DNA of 64,000 nt from Anaspis maculata (GCA_949128115.1 OX421965.1:34653681-34717680), one strand, 5' to 3'. Counted from the stretch's first letter, positions 36,155 through 46,667 are shown. Made by a program: numbers and translations. The notes: generated by a model not told the origin, from the letters alone.

Positions 36155-36226
36155 TGCCCTGAGCAGGATTCGAACCTGCGTCTTCCATTTGCCGGATGGG
36201 TACTCTAACCACTAAGCTATCAAGGG
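36155..36226 (-). tRNA. tRNA-Ala(GGC)-like sequence in LTR, compensated T stem
   Basis: Second LTR of TRIM copy 2; the body matches its partner at 35779-35850, including the same two compensatory T-stem pairs. The flanking TGTCT extension is altered here ('gggagaacag' on the plus strand). Confidence 0.65.
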
Positions 36227-37140
36227 AGAACAGTTTCTCCGTCACATGCCCACATGAGAGCCACATGCCCATATGAGAGCCACATGCCCATATGAGAGCC
36301 GCCACAGTGACCTCAGAATTGTCCAAAACTTTTCTCCATTTTTCTTTAAGATCAAAATCGTCTTGTGTTGTCAAATTGTGGTATTCTCGACTTGAGTCTC
36401 GTTTCTGGTAAACTTTGGAGTTCTTTATAAAGTGATGAGTTCTCGAATGGACGACATTTCTTCAGTTCACGGACTGCTAAAGCCTCGCGTCTAAGTTGAG
36501 GGGGAGCGATGTTTGACAGCACTGGGAGCCATGGTAAGGGCGTAAGGGTGTTGATTTGACTGCGCCAGATATTATTCGCATTGCTTTATGAAGTTGTGTA
36601 TCAATTTTGTGAGTCTGACCACTGTGAAGCCAAACGGGAGCACAATATTCAGCAGCGGAATAAACGAGTGCTAGTGATGCAATGCGGAGCGTTTGGGCGT
36701 CTGAACCCCAATTCGATCCAGCCAACTTTTGTATAATATTCACTCTGGCATTGATCTTCGTTGCTGTTTTCTCAAGGTGAGGTCTAAATGACAGTGTGCA
36801 ATCCAGCGTTACACCTAGGTACTTTAGATGAACATTATAGGGCAGCTGAACGCCTTCGCTATCTATTTGAAGTTGACGATGGGCTTCTTTGTTGTTTAGA
36901 TGGAATGCACATGTTTCTGTTTTGGTCAAGCTGGGTCTCAGTTGCTTGCTCCTAAAATACTTATTCAAAGTTCTCAGATCTTCTAGAATTCTCTCATATT
37001 CCACCAGACTTCTTTCTTGTTTCGCAACCACTATATCATCCGCGTATTAGAAAATCTTGGATTGTAGTACAGTGATGTCCAAGACATGAAAGTTAAATAG
37101 AGCTGGAGCTAGTACGCTGCCTTGTGAAAGACCAGAAGAA

Positions 37141-38024
37141 GTACATGATCATGCGACAAAAAAAGTGACCCATACCTAAGAGGTGGAGGAAAGAAACAAA
37201 TTTTCAGTGAATTAAACTGACACTAAACTCGATCAATATCAGGGAGTTGAGTTGGTAACATTTTGCTATCGTCACCGCTGCTGCCTTTTTACCTTTTTCT
37301 CGAACACCATCCCTCCGCATTTTTGTTGCTGCTCAAACAACAAATTCTTCCGTCTCCGAACCTAATTTAGCGAATTTCTACCAGATCTAAAATCCGAGCC
37401 GCCATATGTAAAGGTGCGCAAATATTGAACTTATCAACAAACTGCTTAGAAATGCATGCCGATTTATTTGTATGCGGGCTATTTGCTCAATCAGTGGGAT
37501 TTGCTCTCTCCATCTCGCTTTCGTATGATGATGGCTCCACTGTTTTCTCTCCCCGCACCGCCGCCGCTCGAACCAGCCAGCAACTAAAAGTTTCGTCTCT
37601 TGGAGAAGGCGGAGTGCTGCTGAAATATTTAACAGCCACCTATATTTTTATTTCTGTGGCGTTTGTTAGATTTTATCTAATTCTCATGTAGCGCGAGGTT
37701 CGCTCTGTTTCTACTGCTGTTTCTGCTGCTTCCCGATGCTGCTACACACCTCTTGTTTGGTTTATGTCCAGGACCGAGTTTATGGCTCCGAGGAGACGTA
37801 GCGTAGGAGTATTTATAATTCAAAAACTAATAAGAAGTGGGAAACGGTGTCATTTTTGACTTGTTCTGCGTTTTTGCTTGTTTGTTTTCAACACTTCTGT
37901 TCTTGGTATATTTTAATAGCTAGTTCCAATCCACCATTATCCGCCATCCATCATATTGTTTCGAATTTAATTTAAGTTCTTTTATGATTGAGGTGTTGAT
38001 AAGATGGGATGAGTTGTAAGTTTT
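37141..38024. other. No recognisable feature
   Basis: Two overlapping short frames, no domain. A moderately GC-rich patch at 37555-37620 is not explained. Confidence 0.35.
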
Positions 38025-39059
38025 TTCAATTTGTGTTCGGACCCGCCGACAGCAATTTGAAAAAGCCCGCGCTCAGCGGGCGTTGGTATAGGCGATTTAC
38101 ATTTAAAAAACGCCACCTGGTGTAGAGCTCGGTACTTGATCGTCGAAGACGTTTTTGCGAGGAACACCATGCTCCGACGTCTAGTAGCCTAGGTGGGCAC
38201 TAGTGGATACCTGCAATACCCACATGGAAATTTGACAAGTAGAAATAATGTGAAAATGGGTTTGCATTTGTGTCTCTTATTACATGTTATGGTTGGCATA
38301 TTTAGCAGGCTTGTAGTAGATCTAGCCCCAGAGGTGCGCAGCTGAAAGACTACGCCCCCAGCAATGCGAAACATTGCGGTAAAAAAAGACAACGTTTACG
38401 TCCCGAACACAAAGAGCTACGGCGAGCTTATGAGAATGAAAAATGCGGATCTCCAGCTGAAGTCCAAGCAGAAAATCTTTAGAAAAAAGCGAGAAAAAAG
38501 GTCGGTAGTGGTTGACCCTGCACGGCCAGCCCGAGGTGATTTTTTCTTGGCTGGTCGACGGGCTTGTGTGTTTCCCTCCGTGCGGTCGTGCGGATGTGAC
38601 AGTTTGTTGCTCTTCCTTGGGCGGAAGGGCGGAAGCTATGGATGATTTAGAGAAAGGTCTGCGACGACGCTGGTCACAACATGGGGCCAAATAAAGAGCC
38701 TACGGGGTCCCAAGGGTTCACAGGAACAAAAGTTTGCTTGTAGTGGAATGCACAAGGTAGGAAAGTGACAGTGACGTGCCACCAATTGACGTAACAGCCG
38801 CCGTTGCCTGCGGCAACAAGTGGCGGCAACTTACACCTCTTCTGACAATTAATTTCCTAAAACTTCCTCGACGAAACGGCCATTTCCCCAATAAGGTCAA
38901 TCGCCTATCACTGGGAGTGTGACAGTTCCGTTTAAAAAAAATATAATATGGAATATACACAACTTTTTCCTCATTCGTGTTCGACCGTTGAATTTGTTAT
39001 TATTACACCAAAATTTATGATTAAACTATATGAAAAAAAAATACAGTCTACTGCCCACC
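38025..39059. repeat. Duplicated locus A (partner at 47380-47505 and 48978-49015)
   Basis: GTTCGGACCCG...CAGCAATTTGA and the hairpin 'gcccgcgctcagcgggc', then 'tcactgggagtgtgacagtt' and 'atggaatatacacaactttt', recur at 47378-47505. 'atacagtctactgcc' near 39041-39055 recurs at 48989-49003. The two loci differ by insertions that each lacks in the other. Confidence 0.75.
38089..38907. mobile_element. TIR insertion (TAGGCGATT ends) with TA target
   Basis: TAGGCGATT on the left mirrors AATCGCCTA on the right. The paralogous sequence at about 47428-47440 reads directly across the junction (gttggta/tcactggg), so it is an empty site. About 0.82 kb, no transposase. TA-centred insertion fits Tc1/mariner-type mobilisation. 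Frames inside (38322-38690 minus, 38364-38645 plus) overlap each other and have no domain. Confidence 0.7.
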
Positions 39060-40584
39060 TAGGCCAGGCGGTAGGTCATTCTGGATAGAAAAAATTCCGA
39101 CCAAAGCTTTAATGGTGTCAAACTCTTCGTAAGGTCAGTAGGTATCTACCACTGAGTTTCCGCCCCAAAAACGAGTTGTGCTGATTCCTCCACATCTGCC
39201 CAAAGGTAAAGGATGTCTTGAAGGTGCAAAAAGACCTTTTAAACCCCCGTACTTTTTTATCTTATTTGCCCCAATGCAAACGTACAATTCTAACGCAAAC
39301 ATTGGAAGCATTTGTCATCATCTCTGTGCCACTCTTACTGTTGAAAAAAAAGATTTCTTTGTGCGGGTCAGAAAAATCACATTTAATTGTTTTTCCACAC
39401 AAGAAAACGATGGAGCAACATGTATTTTGGATGTTTTCTAATAACTTGTACTTACTGAACCTATTCATGGTGTTAAAATTTCAATAACAGCATTTTTGAA
39501 GATGTTGCCCGCTAAGAAGTGAATAATTTTTACCCGCCTGTTCAGCAGCAGTTTTTTCAATTTTACCAAATACCGTTCTCGAAAATTTTATAGGGAATGA
39601 CAAGCTGGAACTGTTTTCTGATGATATTATATCTGGCGTAACCGCGGCACGCTTTTTAAAAGTGTAGGAAACTGATTTTCTTCAGAGCGGTTCTATTTTA
39701 CCCGTGTGCGGCCGTGCCTACTCGACATAGACCGGACTGAATACACAAGCTTGGAAATGTACTCTTTCCCAGCTTTAAAACACGACCATTAATGATAAAA
39801 TAATATATAATTTCTTCATAAATCAATGTACAAAGTCTTAATAATAATGGTCGCGTTTAAAAGCTGGAAAAAAGTACATTTCCAGGCTCGTGTAATCAGT
39901 CCGGTCTATGTCAAGTAGGCACGGCCGCACGCGGGTGAAACAGGACCTCTCGAAAAGAAATCAGTTTTTTAGACTTTCAAGTGCGTGCCGCGGGTAAGCC
40001 AGGCACGATATCGTTGGAGAAGAATTTGAGCTTCTCATTCCTTATGAAATTTTCGCAAACGGTGTTTGGTAAAATTGAAAAAATTGCTGCTGAACAGGCG
40101 GGTAAAAATTATTCACTTTTTTGCTGGCAACATCTTCAAAAATGCTGTTATTGAAATTTTAATGCCATAAATGGGTTCAATGGATACGAGTCATTAGAAA
40201 ACATACAAAATACATGTTGCTTCATCGTTTTCTTGTGTGGAAAAACAATTAAATGTAATTTATCTGACCCGCACAAAGACATCTTTTTTTTCAACAGTAA
40301 GACTGGCACAGAGATGATGACAGATGCTTCCAATGTTTGCGTAAGAGTTGTACGTTTGCATTTAGGCAAATATAGCGAAAAAGTACGAAGGTTTACCAGG
40401 TATTTTTGCACTTTTGAGGCATCCTTTACCTTCGCGCAGATGTGGAGGAATCAGCACAACTCGTTTTTGGGCGGAAACTCAGTGGTAGATAACTCCTGAC
40501 CTTACGAAGAGTTTGACACCATAAAAGCTTTGGTCGGAGTTTTTTCCAGATTGTAGTGATTTTACCGACATACCGCCTGGCCTA
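39060..40584. mobile_element. TAGGCC foldback element, copy 2 (3-bp TSD ACC)
   Basis: Same family as 3468-4991, 1525 bp, TAGGCCAGGCGGTA ... TACCGCCTGGCCTA, flanked by ACC at 39057-39059 and 40585-40587. The related sequence 'ctactgccaaccccaaa' near 48998-49014 is the likely empty site with a single ACC. Frames 39218-39487 plus and 40148-40411 minus are the two mirror-image arm translations. Confidence 0.85.
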
Positions 40585-40589
40585 ACCCC

Positions 40590-41204
40590 AAATATTGGAC
40601 TATCGAGCCGCATAGAACCAGCCTGTCGCCTCCACGAGCTGGCCGTCCGGCGAGCTTGCCCGGCTCACATCACCTGGCGCTTGTCAAAGCACTAGGTAAC
40701 TTCCCGGCGCCCACGCCGGCGAAGTCGCCTCCACATTGATCTGGTAAGGCCATTCCAAAGCTGTCGTACCTTGCCTACCTTGCCTCGTTGTCTCTAGGGA
40801 CTATCGCCGTACACTCTTCGCCGGAGAGCTACCATTGTCAACTTCCAACCATTCGCCGTGACCCCAACAGCGGCCCTTGTCGAATTCCAACCATTGTTCC
40901 ATCTCGTCACCGTCGGGGAGACGTCAGCATTCCAAAGGAGACCAGCACCGCCCGGGTGTCGTTTTCGCTCCATAAAGAAAGAAGCCTACCGATCCAAATT
41001 CGGTGAGCCCTTGCCAATCTACCAATAAAACGCCAATTACCAATAAGAGCCTCTCAGCATTGTATCACGAAAAGCACTATTGCATACCCACTTTTGTCAA
41101 AAATAAAAAAAAACTTTGGTGAAGAGAGCGGTCCATACCGCTGCTACCAACCAGACGTCTACTCACTATCCGGTGAGTCCTTTCCAGTTCACCTAGCTTA
41201 GTTT
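40590..41204 (+). repeat. Probable BEL/Pao 5' LTR and leader
   Basis: Non-coding and moderately GC-rich to 41.0 kb, with AATAAA motifs at about 41025 and 41101, lying directly upstream of the gag frame. It starts where homology to the duplicated locus stops ('ccccaaa'). No matching 3' LTR is present in the window, so the LTR ends cannot be fixed. A 'tggtgaagagagcgg' near 41117 could be a PBS but I cannot confirm it. Confidence 0.4.
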
Positions 41205-41727
41205 GTGCTTCCAAGACGGCAATTTTGCCACATTGCCCCACTTTGCCACACTTGCCTTGCCATGACTGCGCCTACAATAGAGAGACAAGTCTTGTGGGCC
41301 AGAGCCGACCGGACCTTGGCTTTGCAGCGGCTTAGGGACCTAAACAATGCAGCAAACTTGACGCTGAGCGATGAAACGAAATTCGGCGCTTTCGCGGCCA
41401 GATACCAACAGTTACAGCAACATGAGCAAGACTTTGGAAACGCCCACCAGCAAATAATAAGGATGCTGATTGTACAGGGTGATGAAGGTGCGATTGAGGA
41501 AGAGGATGAGTTAAAAAAAGTGGCCGATGATTACATCTACTCATCAAGAACAATTTTCTTCGAAATGTTCACCTCAAAAGCTAATTCTGCTCCACCTGCT
41601 TCGAGGTCGTCGTCGCATTCAAACGTCATGAAGTTACCGAAAATCCAGTTACCGGTCCTTTCTGGAAACTACAAAGACTTTCCCAATTTCAAAGACCTAT
41701 GGCGCGATGTGACGGAGAAAATGTGCC

Positions 41728-41799
41728 TGCCCTGACCGGGACTCGAACCCGGGTCTCCCATTTGCCGGATGGATACTCTGACCACTAAGCTATCGGGGG
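41728..41799 (-). tRNA. tRNA-Ala(GGC)-like sequence in LTR
   Basis: Same cloverleaf as in copy 1: CCCCCGA/TCAGGGC acceptor, GGC anticodon, CCGGG/CCCGG T stem, perfect box B. The downstream T-run is reduced to four Ts here. Confidence 0.6.
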
Positions 41800-42140
41800 A
41801 GACAACAGTTCTTCCGCCACATGCCCATATGAGAGCCGCCACAGTACTCCCCCTCCAGAGACTTCGTTCGTCTCGTATGTACCCCTGCGTTCGCCGTACT
41901 TATGGATCATTGACCGTTGTTCAGTACCCCTCACCTGAGGCGACGGATAGGACGTGGGTGGACGTAGGACAGGGAAGTGGCGGTGCTGTTTATTTGTTCG
42001 TTGCTTGCTTTGTACCTCTTTGCCTTCTGCATGTGCGTCGTTGCTTGCTTTGTACCTGTTTGTTTGAGTTGCATGTTGCGTGCGTGCTGCTTTTGTTCGG
42101 GGTCACCATTTATGGCGCGATGTGACGGAGAAAAAGTGCC

Positions 42141-42212
42141 TGCTTTGACCGGGACTCGAACCCGGGTCTTCCATTTGCCGGATGGATACTCTGACCACTA
42201 AGCTATCGGGGG
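42141..42212 (-). tRNA. tRNA-Ala(GGC)-like sequence in LTR
   Basis: Second LTR of TRIM copy 3. D, anticodon and T arms intact, perfect box B and TTTTT downstream. The 3' acceptor strand is TCAAAGC, which weakens the acceptor stem. Confidence 0.55.
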
Positions 42213-43204
42213 AGACAACAGTTCCTCCGCCACATGCCCATATGAGAGCCGCCACAGACCTTCTTGATAACGTCGTTCACAACAACCCCAGCATCACCGA
42301 AATTGGAAAATTCCAGTACTTATTGACGTCACTCTCGGGTGAAGCATTGGCTGTCGTGAAAGGGTTACCTCTGTCCAAGAGCAACTACGCTATCGCCTAT
42401 CGGGAGCTAGTTAATGGATACGACAACAAAAGATTGTTGGCCACGACTTACTGGAGAGAAATTGCGGAGTGTTCAAAAGTCAATTCGGAAGCTTCATACG
42501 TCGACTTGCAAAAAATCCTTAACGTCTTCTCCGAAAACGTTGCAGCACTGAAGAGCATAGGTTTCCCGACGAAAGACTGGTCTTTCATTCTGCTGAACAT
42601 TCTACTTCAAAAAATTGACTCTGCTACCCGGAAGAGATTTGAGCAGGCGCATCCAGGAAAAAACATCCCGTCATACAACGACCTGTACAACTTCCCCGCT
42701 AATCAGTGCAGTTCTCTAGAAGCAGACAACCTTGTGGCGAAAACGGCTGGCTTGCACATCCAACCGTCTAACAAACTCACTAAGTATACGTTTCAACCAG
42801 CCAGAAAGGTTTCCTTGATGTCCAGTACCGACGACAAAACAAAGCAAAGAACATGTATGTGCAAACCAAACTGCGGACACTTGCTGACCAAGTGTGATTC
42901 ATTCCAAAGAGCGGCACCAAAAGAAAGATTTCAATTCGTGAAGAATCAAAAACTTTGCCTCAACTGCTTCGGAGCAGACCACGCCGTCTCCAAATGCGGC
43001 TCGTCCTTTTCCTGTCGAATGTGTTCGTCCAAACATCATAGTCTTCTCCATTTTGAAAACGCTCCCTCGACTGTGTTGACCAATGTTGCGGAGACCCTGT
43101 CCTTTCACCGGAGTGTACTGCTGGGAACGGCGATGGCTGAGGTGTTGGACGTGTTCGGGAATCCTCGCCCGATCCGAGTTTTAATTGATTCCCGCAGCCA
43201 ATCG

Positions 43205-43895
43205 CATTTCATCAATCTTCACCAAGTCTTGCGCTAAACAGCTGGGATTGAGGTTCCAAGATTCCGAAGTGCCTATTATGGGAATAGGTGAAGGCAAGGC
43301 AACCAAAAAATGCAAGATTGTTACGTGTAGAAATCGACCTCCGGGACTGTCCAATGCGGTTCTTGAGCTTGATTGTTGCGCCATTGCAAGAATATGTTCT
43401 GAAATGCCAACAGTTCAATTCGGAATCAAGAACTTTTCGCACTTCAGAGGGTTAAACCTCGCCGACAAACAATTCAACCTTCCAGCCAAGGTCGATCTCC
43501 TGATAGGCGCTGAGAAATTCCCGGAAATTATGCGTCCGGAGAAAATTCGAGGAGAGCCCAATCAGCCTGCAGCTTTCAACACCATCTTTGGTTACGTCAT
43601 GATGGGAAAAGTCGAAATTTCCAGTGCGGAGACCCGACAATGTCTGGCGGCCTTTTCAGAAGTGGAAACCAGCTTGAAGCGGTTTTGGGAAGTGGAAAGC
43701 GTGCCCGAAGTGGAAATCGCCTCCGTGGATGATGCTTCATGTGAAGGGATCTTTATGGAGCGAACCCACCGCACTCCGGACGGAAAGTACCCGGTATCTT
43801 TGCCATTCTAGACTCATCGTCCATCATTTGAAGATTCCAGACAGGCCGTCCTCCGCCAACTTTCGTCATTGGAGAAGCGTTTGGAGAGAGAGACG
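43205..43895 (+). pseudogene. BEL protease C-terminal part and linker
   Basis: In the frame open from 43185, the protein runs ISSIFTKSCAKQLGL, then LSNAVLELDC, DLLIGAEKFPEIM and NTIFGYVMMGK, the conserved 'LIGxDxxxxI...T.fGwvl.G' blocks of BEL proteases. It ends with TPDGKYPVSLPF at a stop (43809). The family continues this frame into the RT linker; here it goes on past the stop as SLEKRLERE before a frameshift at about 43895 joins the RT frame. Confidence 0.8.
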
Positions 43896-43897
43896 TT

Positions 43898-46057
43898 GTG
43901 CTCAAAAAACAATATGACGAATACATGGAAGAATTTGAAGCGTCTGGTGATATGCCTCCGGTCGAGTCTCCAGATGAGGTGGATCGATCGGCCACGTACT
44001 ACATTCCACACCTCTGCGTTATCAAATCCGAAGCCAGGACGTCCAAGTTAAGGGTTGTCTTCGACGCGGGATTCAGATATGTTGGAGGGTGTTCGCTAAA
44101 CTCCACCTTGCATGCAGGCCCCAAACTGCAGCAAGATGTAAATGCAATACTACTTCGATCCCACGTTCATCCTGTTGCTCGGACCTGCGATGTCAAGGGA
44201 ATGTACCGGGGAATTCAAGTCAATGAGGAAGACAGGGACTATCAGCGGATACTGTGGCGCTTTTCTCCCGGCGACAATTTACAAGAATATCGCATCAATG
44301 TCGTGGTGTTCGGTGTTAGCTCGGCTCCATATCTGGCGCTACGTGTGATGCAACAGCTGGCTGAGGACTACAAAGACAAATACCCCCTGGCATCCAAATC
44401 AATCCTCAACGATATATACATAGACGATATTGTATGCTATCTACCCACTGTTGCAAAAGCGCTTCAAGCAAAGGAGCAGCTCATCGGGTTATTCCGTCAA
44501 GCCAAATTCGAATTGCACAAGTGGACCTCCAGCCAACCTGTTCTGACGTCTCAAGAGCGGAACGTATCGGAAAACCAGCTGAACTCCACCTGTGATAAGG
44601 ATGTCAAAATTCTTGGCATTCAGTGGAATCCCAACTCCGACCACTTCACTTATAAAATTTATTCCCATCGAACTCCTTGTACAAAGAGACACATTCTATC
44701 TGAATTGGCCAGAATGTACGATCCTTTGGGGCTTTGCTGCCCTGTGACGTTCTGGGCAAAGTTCCTAATCCAACATCTGTGGACGTTGGGTATGGATTGG
44801 GACGAAACCCCACAACATTTGGGGGTGTCGGCGTGGGAAATGCTCAAGGAACAACTACTTCTGCTCGAACAGCTGCAGATTCCACGTGTGTTCCAAGATC
44901 CTGATTCTGAGCAGTGTCAGCTTCACTGTTTCGCCGACGCCTCGGAGAGAGGTTATGGCGCGGTTATCTATCTAAGAACAGTGAAAAAAAATCATTCACA
45001 TCGGATCACCATAGTATGCGCCAAGTCGAAGGTGGCGCCACTGAAGAAAGTGACGATTCCGCGCCTGGAGCTTTGCGCTGCGTTTCTCCTATCAAAGCTT
45101 TTTGAGTTCGTCCTTGCATCTTTTCGAGACCTAATGGAATTTTCAGAAATATACGCTTGGTCCGACTCCACCGTCACTCTCGCTTGGCTGAGGTCTCCAC
45201 CGTACAAATGGGTCACTTTCGTGGCCAACAGAGTGTCTTTTGTTCAGTCGAGAATTGCTCCTGAAAAGTGGCGTCATGTACCTGGAAAAGAGAATCCGGC
45301 TGACTGCTGCTCTCGGGGACTGCTGCCCGGTGACCTAATAAATAATCTCTTGTGGTGGAACGGTCCAGCATTTTTGCTTAAACCGGAATCTGAGGGGCCC
45401 GCACAGTCTCGTTCACACGAGATTATTCGAGAAGAGATAAGGGAAAACCGCATTGTTCTGATAGCTCAACCGGATCTTAGCTTGATAGGTGATCTTCTGT
45501 CAAGATATTCGTCTTTGACGCTCATGAAGAGAGTGTTGTGTTACGCGTTGCACTTTATACACAATGCTCGGAACCCGGCGACAAAGAGAACCGGACCGTT
45601 GGGCTCCGACGAGCTGAGGAACAGTCTCGTTGTAATAATCAAATACGTGCAGCGGACGTCATTTGAGGCGGAGATTGCCAGTCTTGAATCGGAAAGCGGA
45701 TGTCCTAGACCTGTCAGGAAGCTTTCCTCCGTACTAGACACTGATGGTCTCATCCGAGTAGAAGGTAGACTGGCTCACTCCAATCTTCAGACCGACGCCA
45801 AATACCCTTTTCTTGTGCCAAAAAAGGAAAGATTCACATGGCTGCTGGTCACGCAGTGCCACATCGACCACCTGCATGCTGGACCCCGCACCCTTCTTAA
45901 CATCCTCTCACAAAATGTTTGGATCATTGCTGGAAAGAAGGTGTGTCTCGACGTCTGCAGCAAGTGTATGAGCCAATATGAGTGTATGAGTGTTTCTGAG
46001 CCAGCCCTCCCAAGTCTCCGACATTCAAGATGGGAGATCTCCCGGCGTACCGAGTAA
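43898..46057 (+). pseudogene. pol: BEL pol: reverse transcriptase, RNase H, integrase zinc finger
   Basis: 719-codon frame. The RT starts at about residue 30 (YYIPHLCVI, LRVVFDAG); the active site YIDDIV is at about residues 173-178 (BEL family YVDD-type); ILGIQWN follows at about 230. RNase H: CFADASERGYGAVIY (about 343), TIPRLELCAA (about 388), WSDSTVTLAWL (about 420), HVPGKENPADCCSRG (about 465). The integrase H2C2 finger HIDHLHAGPRTLL (about 655) is followed by CSKC (about 686). These are cytoplasmic reverse-transcription and integration enzymes. The chosen M is only the first in-frame ATG; the true domain starts upstream in another frame. The frame ends at a stop where the family has no break, and small indels lie between 45960 and 46060. 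Confidence 0.9.
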
Positions 46058-46069
46058 ACCAAGCCAGCC

Positions 46070-46667
46070 AAAGCTTTCATTCACACCGGGGTGGACTTTT
46101 GCGGACCATTCTTAATCACTATGTCGAAGCACCGTGGCATACGTTCTACAGAAGCTCACATATGCGTTTTCATATGTATGGCCACAAAAGCCTGCCATCT
46201 GGAGCTCGCTTCCGACCTGTCCTCCCCCGCCTTTTTAGCGGCGTTCCGGCGGTTTATCGCTCGCCGAGGGATATGCACCAATATGTACAGCGACTGTTGG
46301 ACCAACTTTACTGGAGCTTACCGGGGACTGTTGGAGTGGGGAAAAACGACAGCGTATTCTTTGCAGATCAAGTGGAGCTTCAACCCCCCCAGCCGCGCCT
46401 CACATGGGAAGAATATGGGAAGCGGGCGTAAAAAGTGTGAAGACCCACTTAAAGCGAGTCGTAGGCGATCAGCTTCTAACATATGAAGAGTTCAACACAT
46501 TGTTGGTGCAGGTGGAATCAATCCTAAATTCGCGTCCACTATACGACATTAGTACGAGTCCGGACGACCTTTTACCGCTGACACCAGGCCATTTCCTCAC
46601 CATGGTCCCTTTGGCCGCAATCCCCGAGCCTCCTTTGCCGCTGACGATTAACAATCGCGACCGGTGA
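46070..46667 (+). pseudogene. BEL integrase core (two frames)
   Basis: Begins HTGVDFCGPFLI (first catalytic Asp); CVFICMATKACHLELASDLS and YSDCWTNFTGA (second Asp; the family has SDNGTNF) follow. A frameshift at about 46400 then leads to MGRIWEAGVKSVKTHL (catalytic Glu) and ILNSRPLYDIS. So the D-D-E set is visible but split between frames. Confidence 0.85.

Larger units (their letters stand above)
35750..36306 (-). mobile_element. TRIM with tRNA-like LTRs, copy 2 (divergent)
   Basis: LTRs 35750-35913 (164 bp) and 36126-36306 (181 bp); TSD GTGAT (35745-35749) / GTGAC (36307-36311). It is inserted in the C-terminal part of a LINE. The LTRs are longer than in other copies because an about 18-bp unit containing 'gagagccacat' is tandemly repeated near the 5' LTR end, with one more unit in 36126-36306 than in 35750-35913. 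The interior is shorter (212 bp). The tRNA-like body carries paired substitutions that keep the T stem. PBS complement at 36111-36122; polypurine tract at 35914-35926. Frames at 35820-36374 are repeat translations. Confidence 0.88.
35390..37140 (-). pseudogene. Jockey-like LINE 3' half, split by TRIM copy 2
   Basis: On the minus strand, GSVLAPALFN (about 37100), then a stop followed by YADDIVVA (YADD at 37035-37046), is a non-LTR reverse-transcriptase active-site region. The 184-codon frame 36477-37031 continues with HLKYLGVTLD, a KLAGSNWG block and EYCAPVWLHS, typical of jockey/CR1-group LINEs after the active site. It is followed by LAVRELKKCRPFENSS. TRIM copy 2 then interrupts at 35750-36306. 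Beyond it, CDCGAAEQTTSHIISECP is the C-terminal zinc-knuckle-like motif, ending LRHLDIEL and a stop near 35465, with AATAAA at about 35394-35399. Stops and shifts make it inactive. Confidence 0.8.
41699..42256 (-). mobile_element. TRIM with tRNA-like LTRs, copy 3 (inside BEL gag)
   Basis: LTRs 41699-41843 and 42112-42256 (145 bp each), interior 268 bp, flanked by a perfect 5-bp TSD GACCT (41694-41698, 42257-42261). The gag frame reads into one GACCT and out of the other in register, which proves the element's ends. PBS complement 42097-42108, polypurine tract 41844-41856. The interior has two 'ttgcttgctttgtacct' repeats about 40 bp apart. The gag translation that begins at 42182 uses TRIM sequence for its first residues. 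Confidence 0.93.
41262..43237 (+). pseudogene. gag: BEL gag and start of protease, interrupted by TRIM copy 3
   Basis: Starts MTAPTIERQVLW (an in-frame upstream ATG at 41205 also exists). The N-terminal part ends with the KLPKIQLPVLSGNY motif typical of BEL Gag. After the TRIM and its GACCT duplication, the same frame continues with SLSGEALAVVKGLPLS (DUF1759-type), then Cys/His knuckles (CMCKPNCGHLLTKC; CLNCFGADHAVSKCG; CRMCSSKHHSLLHF). The protease start reads VLIDSRSQSHFI where the family has D-S-G, so the catalytic loop Gly is replaced by Arg. A frameshift near 43205 separates this from the remaining protease. Confidence 0.85.
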
